Positions 7,831 to 9,827 of a stretch of DNA of 9,827 nucleotides are shown here, one piece after another. The DNA is from Gammaproteobacteria bacterium. GTDB lineage: Bacteria > Pseudomonadota > Gammaproteobacteria > Eutrophobiales > Eutrophobiaceae. The stretch's first letter is position 1; the number at the start of each line of letters is the position of its first letter. A program made the translations under genes and the position numbers. The notes under the pieces were generated by a model. The model did not search any database. It was not told where the DNA came from and saw only the letters and a program-made list of their open reading frames with translations. The DNA lies in contig JABHFC010000089.1 in NCBI GenBank assembly GCA_018676275.1, forward strand, positions 1-9,827. The letters run 5' to 3'.

Positions 7831-8238
7831 TTACTTATCTATAACTGCCGTTGCTTCCATTTCAACCAGAAATTCTGGTAAAGCTAAAGATTGAATACCT
7901 AAGAGAGTGTTTACGGGTAAGGCGTCTTTATCAAAGAACTTTGCCAGTACGCCAGCGATAGTCTCAATCTGCTCAGGATTGTAGTTCACTATATAGATGG
8001 TCAGTCGGACAACATCCTTCAATGTTGCACCTGTTTCAGCGAGAGCATGGCCAATATTCTCCAGAGTCTTTTCCATTTGTAGGCCCAGATCATCACCACC
8101 AACGATATTCATTTCTTTATCCCAGGCAGTTTGACCCGCACAAAACACCAGTTTTTTGCCTTCGGCAGAAACAACCTGTGCGAATCCGAAATCAGCACTT
8201 GGGAACAAAGCATCAGGTTGAAAGGATTGTCTGGACAT
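7831..8238 (-). CDS. RidA/YjgF/YER057c/UK114-family protein lacking the canonical arginine
   Basis: Small (135-residue) protein of the Rid family, which forms trimers with active sites at subunit interfaces. Family signatures include LVFCAGQTAWD (30-40), the helix with ENIGHALAETGATLKDVVRLTIY (60-82, quoted in part as ETGATLKDVV) and the C-terminal FLVEMEATAVI. Canonical RidA hydrolyses reactive enamine/imine intermediates such as 2-aminoacrylate using an arginine in a P-A-R motif. Here the equivalent segment reads PVNTLLGIQ, so N110 takes the place of that arginine. This puts it with Rid subfamilies not known to have imine deaminase activity, and its role is open. AGGAG (8246-8250) lies 7 nt upstream of the ATG. 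It is the last gene of the minus-strand operon, 28 nt after the deaminase. Confidence 0.9.
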   Translation of the reverse strand: MSRQSFQPDALFPSADFGFAQVVSAEGKKLVFCAGQTAWDKEMNIVGGDDLGLQMEKTLENIGHALAETGATLKDVVRLTIYIVNYNPEQIETIAGVLAKFFDKDALPVNTLLGIQSLALPEFLVEMEATAVIDK

Positions 8239-8266
8239 GATTAAACTCCTATAGATGTTAATGAAC

Positions 8267-8737
8267 CTACCAAAAGTCTTTGTGAGGAAGCAAGGCCTCT
8301 GTCTCCATTACCGGGCCAATAACCTCGATTGGCCACGGGGCATGCTCAAAAACAGAACGAGACTGAAGCTTCAAACTAGGCGCCCCTGGCACATCGCCGA
8401 TTTCCTTGTACAGAGCTTGCATGCCAAGACCAAATACAACACGTCTTATATTGCCCCATACAATAGCGCCTGCGCACATTGGACAAGGTTCTGAGCTTGC
8501 ATAAAGTGTACAGGTAGATAATTGTTCTGGCGTGTATTTTCCTGTTGCTGCTCGTATCAAATTTAGTTCGGCATGGGCTGTGGCGTCGCGGTAAGAAACA
8601 ACTGAATTTTCAGAAGCAAGAAAGGCTCTACCATCGGCATCAACCAGCGCCGCGCCGAAAGGGTGATTGCCATGTTGTCTGGCTCGCTCTGCTCCGGTGA
8701 AAGCAAGTCTTAAAAAATCGTAATCAGCAGGTGTCAT
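8267..8737 (-). CDS. Zinc-dependent deaminase of the cytidine/guanine deaminase superfamily
   Basis: A 156-residue cytosolic enzyme of the CDA fold that hydrolyses an exocyclic amino or imino group to release ammonia. The zinc site is complete: H55 and the proton-shuttle E57 in TAHAELN, and C85 and C88 in EPCPMC. The substrate-cap PFGA (26-29) and the total length are like bacterial guanine deaminase and other nucleobase deaminases; the family also includes TadA-type tRNA deaminases. The C-terminus ends in DFW. The substrate cannot be read from sequence: guanine, a pterin, cytosine or a cyclic amidine such as creatinine are all possible. Its ATG overlaps the stop of the upstream hydrolase gene (ATGA), so the two are translationally coupled. 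Ordinary annotation would be nucleoside deaminase. Confidence 0.9.
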   Translation of the reverse strand: MTPADYDFLRLAFTGAERARQHGNHPFGAALVDADGRAFLASENSVVSYRDATAHAELNLIRAATGKYTPEQLSTCTLYASSEPCPMCAGAIVWGNIRRVVFGLGMQALYKEIGDVPGAPSLKLQSRSVFEHAPWPIEVIGPVMETEALLPHKDFW

Positions 8738-9417
8738 TTCCCCATTCGATCTAAAACTTCATCAGTCTTCATTACATCTCCAAACTGTTGAATAATGGAT
8801 TCCAGCGTCGCCTGGTGTTCGCGATCTGACAGCGCGGCACAACAGTCTTCAACTATGACAACATTAAAGTCCATGTCGAAGGCATCTCGAGCAGTAGTCT
8901 CGCAGCATATATTGGTTTTAGTTCCTGCAATCAAAAGAGTTTCGATTCCACGACTACGCATTACACGCTCGAGCGTTGAAGCGCTGGGTGCAAGACAACT
9001 GTAACGGTTTTTGATGAGGTTTATATCATCTTCATGACTGTCCAGTTCATGCCACAGCAAAGTTCCCTCCGCTCCGGGTTCCATGTATCTCATGGTTCGT
9101 TCACGGACTTCGCTTGCGACAATATGCTTAAAAAAGTTTTCCCATTCGCTGCGGCCACCGTGATGACTGAACTCACTTACAATCCAGACAACATCTCCAC
9201 CTAGTTTACGTAAATCTGTAGCTAATCTGTTTATGTTTGGAACAATACTACGTGATTCCGGCACTTCAACGGGAGCACCTTCCTTACAGAAAGCGTTTTG
9301 CATATCTATGACGACAAATGCTGTTTTCTTTGGATCGATATTGTCGTAGAGATGTAAACGCCCTCGACGTTGCATAACCCGCTCAATAATTTCATCACTG
9401 ATGCCAATGTCATGCAT
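8734..9417 (-). CDS. Isochorismatase-family cysteine hydrolase (ureido/carbamoyl amidohydrolase-like)
   Basis: A 227-residue alpha/beta hydrolase of the isochorismatase-like superfamily. The Asp-Lys-Cys triad can be placed: D38 in VVIDMQNAF, K136 in LIKNRYS, and C171 in GTKTNICCETTARDA, with K167 in the cis-peptide/oxyanion loop. Family members include N-carbamoylsarcosine amidase and the ureidoacrylate hydrolase RutB, which release NH3 and CO2 from N-carbamoyl groups; the TN-x-C-x-E-(S/T)TARDAF segment is similar to these. Nicotinamidase and true isochorismatase are less likely given the neighbours. GAGGTG (9423-9428) lies 5 nt before the ATG. It is 23 nt after the preceding gene and overlaps the deaminase by 4 nt. 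The context with a HyuB-type subunit suggests it acts on the N-carbamoyl product of ring opening, an inference. The doubled Cys (C171-C172) is slightly unusual. Confidence 0.88.
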   Translation of the reverse strand: MHDIGISDEIIERVMQRRGRLHLYDNIDPKKTAFVVIDMQNAFCKEGAPVEVPESRSIVPNINRLATDLRKLGGDVVWIVSEFSHHGGRSEWENFFKHIVASEVRERTMRYMEPGAEGTLLWHELDSHEDDINLIKNRYSCLAPSASTLERVMRSRGIETLLIAGTKTNICCETTARDAFDMDFNVVIVEDCCAALSDREHQATLESIIQQFGDVMKTDEVLDRMGK

Positions 9418-9440
9418 ATAAGCACCTCATAATTAATGTT

Positions 9441-9713
9441 TTAAACATAAATCTTATCTTCTAAAAACGCGTCGCCTGCTATGGCCAATTCAGTATCCAG
9501 CAAAACACCGCATTCAGGACAACTGAATGAACGAAATAATACGCCTTCACCTGTTGTATAGGGAACACCCATAGTGTTCATTTTTTCTTCATTTAGCTGC
9601 GCAGTGTGCTTCCAGTTTCTGGTTTGCGAGCCGAATTCATGATCACATTTAAGACAGCTTACCGTTGCCTTATCATCGTGTCCGTTAATTTTAAGCGTCT
9701 GTGATAGTTGCAT
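9441..9713 (-). CDS. Small two-CxxC protein, acetone carboxylase gamma subunit-like
   Basis: A 90-residue cytosolic protein with two CxxC knuckles, C20-x2-C23 and C65-x2-C68, which together could bind one zinc. Its size, the cysteine spacing, the SFSCPECGVLLDTE region, and its place immediately after a HyuB-like gene resemble the acetone carboxylase gamma family, small subunits that accompany HyuA/HyuB-type enzymes. It is shorter than gamma subunits of true acetone carboxylase. Its ATG lies inside the end of the upstream gene (23-nt overlap), so the two are probably co-translated and may form one complex. The preceding AGGA sits about 11 nt upstream. No catalytic residues are apparent, and a structural or metal-delivery role is a guess. 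The family assignment is from recall, not a search. Confidence 0.65.
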   Translation of the reverse strand: MQLSQTLKINGHDDKATVSCLKCDHEFGSQTRNWKHTAQLNEEKMNTMGVPYTTGEGVLFRSFSCPECGVLLDTELAIAGDAFLEDKIYV

Positions 9714-9827
9714 TTTTATCTTTTCCTGAATCCTTTGTCATTCTAGCTGTCAGTAATGAATCGCGTTGCATTGCGCTGGCTTTTTCATCCAGTTCATTAC
9801 CGGATTGATCAGTGACAACGCCATAAA
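9691..9827 (-). CDS. Hydantoinase B/oxoprolinase-family subunit, C-terminal fragment (runs off the window)
   Basis: An open frame enters from the right edge (first whole codon 9825-9823) and ends at TAA (9691-9693) after 44 residues. It begins YGVVTD and continues NELDEKASAMQRD, resembling the conserved end of HyuB/oxoprolinase and acetone carboxylase-type alpha subunits (YGVV followed by an acidic/alanine-rich helix). In that family an ATP-dependent A subunit and a B subunit together open hydantoin or 5-oxoproline rings or carboxylate ketones. The short fragment and the following gamma-like gene agree with this assignment, but no catalytic residues are visible here. The matching A subunit should lie further right, outside the window. 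Confidence 0.6.
   Translation of the reverse strand, partial: YGVVTDQSGNELDEKASAMQRDSLLTARMTKDSGKDKNATITDA

Noticed and set aside
8022..8494. Plus-strand open frames opposite the RidA-like and deaminase genes
   Set aside because: They are antisense to genes with complete catalytic or family motifs and have no recognisable domains.

Overview
The window looks like a chromosomal segment of a gammaproteobacterium of moderate GC content. The main reason is the class I ribonucleotide reductase large subunit: at 961 residues, with two N-terminal ATP-cone regions and a CxxC tail, it resembles the Pseudomonas-type NrdA. The dihydrolipoamide dehydrogenase with a fused lipoyl domain fits the same lineage. 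Species cannot be read from the sequence alone.

Layout, left to right. (1) Positions 1-3024, minus strand: nrdA followed by the first codons of nrdB, an nrdAB operon. (2) 3025-3530: a roughly 500-base divergent control region. It holds a good sigma-70-like promoter for nrdAB, two NrdR-box-like sites 32 bp apart laid over that promoter, a perfect DnaA box and a near-match further upstream, and two short inverted repeats nearer lpdA. (3) 3531-5243, plus strand: lpdA, a lipoyl-E3 fusion with no E1 or E2 gene beside it. (4) 5248-6486, minus strand: a class V PLP-dependent enzyme, convergent with lpdA with only 4 bp between. (5) 6487-6670: a short divergent promoter region with an imperfect inverted repeat. 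(6) 6671-7816, plus strand: a PhnW-family (2-aminoethylphosphonate-pyruvate transaminase-like) enzyme. (7) 7831-9827, minus strand: a tight five-gene run, in transcription order the end of a hydantoinase B/oxoprolinase-family subunit, a small two-CxxC protein like the acetone carboxylase gamma family, an isochorismatase-family cysteine hydrolase, a zinc nucleobase-type deaminase, and a RidA/YjgF-family protein.

The left half is housekeeping: dNTP synthesis and 2-oxoacid dehydrogenase chemistry. The right half is accessory and looks catabolic. An ATP-dependent ring-opening or carboxylating HyuB-type enzyme, a C-N hydrolase and an amino/imino-group deaminase together suggest stepwise breakdown of a nitrogen-rich cyclic compound (hydantoin, creatinine or nucleobase-like) to an amino acid or amine, ammonia and CO2. 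The two PLP enzymes next to the operon could process an amine product. The RidA-like protein lacks the arginine used by canonical RidA for imine hydrolysis, so it may have a different job. The substrate of this pathway cannot be determined from the sequence and is an inference.
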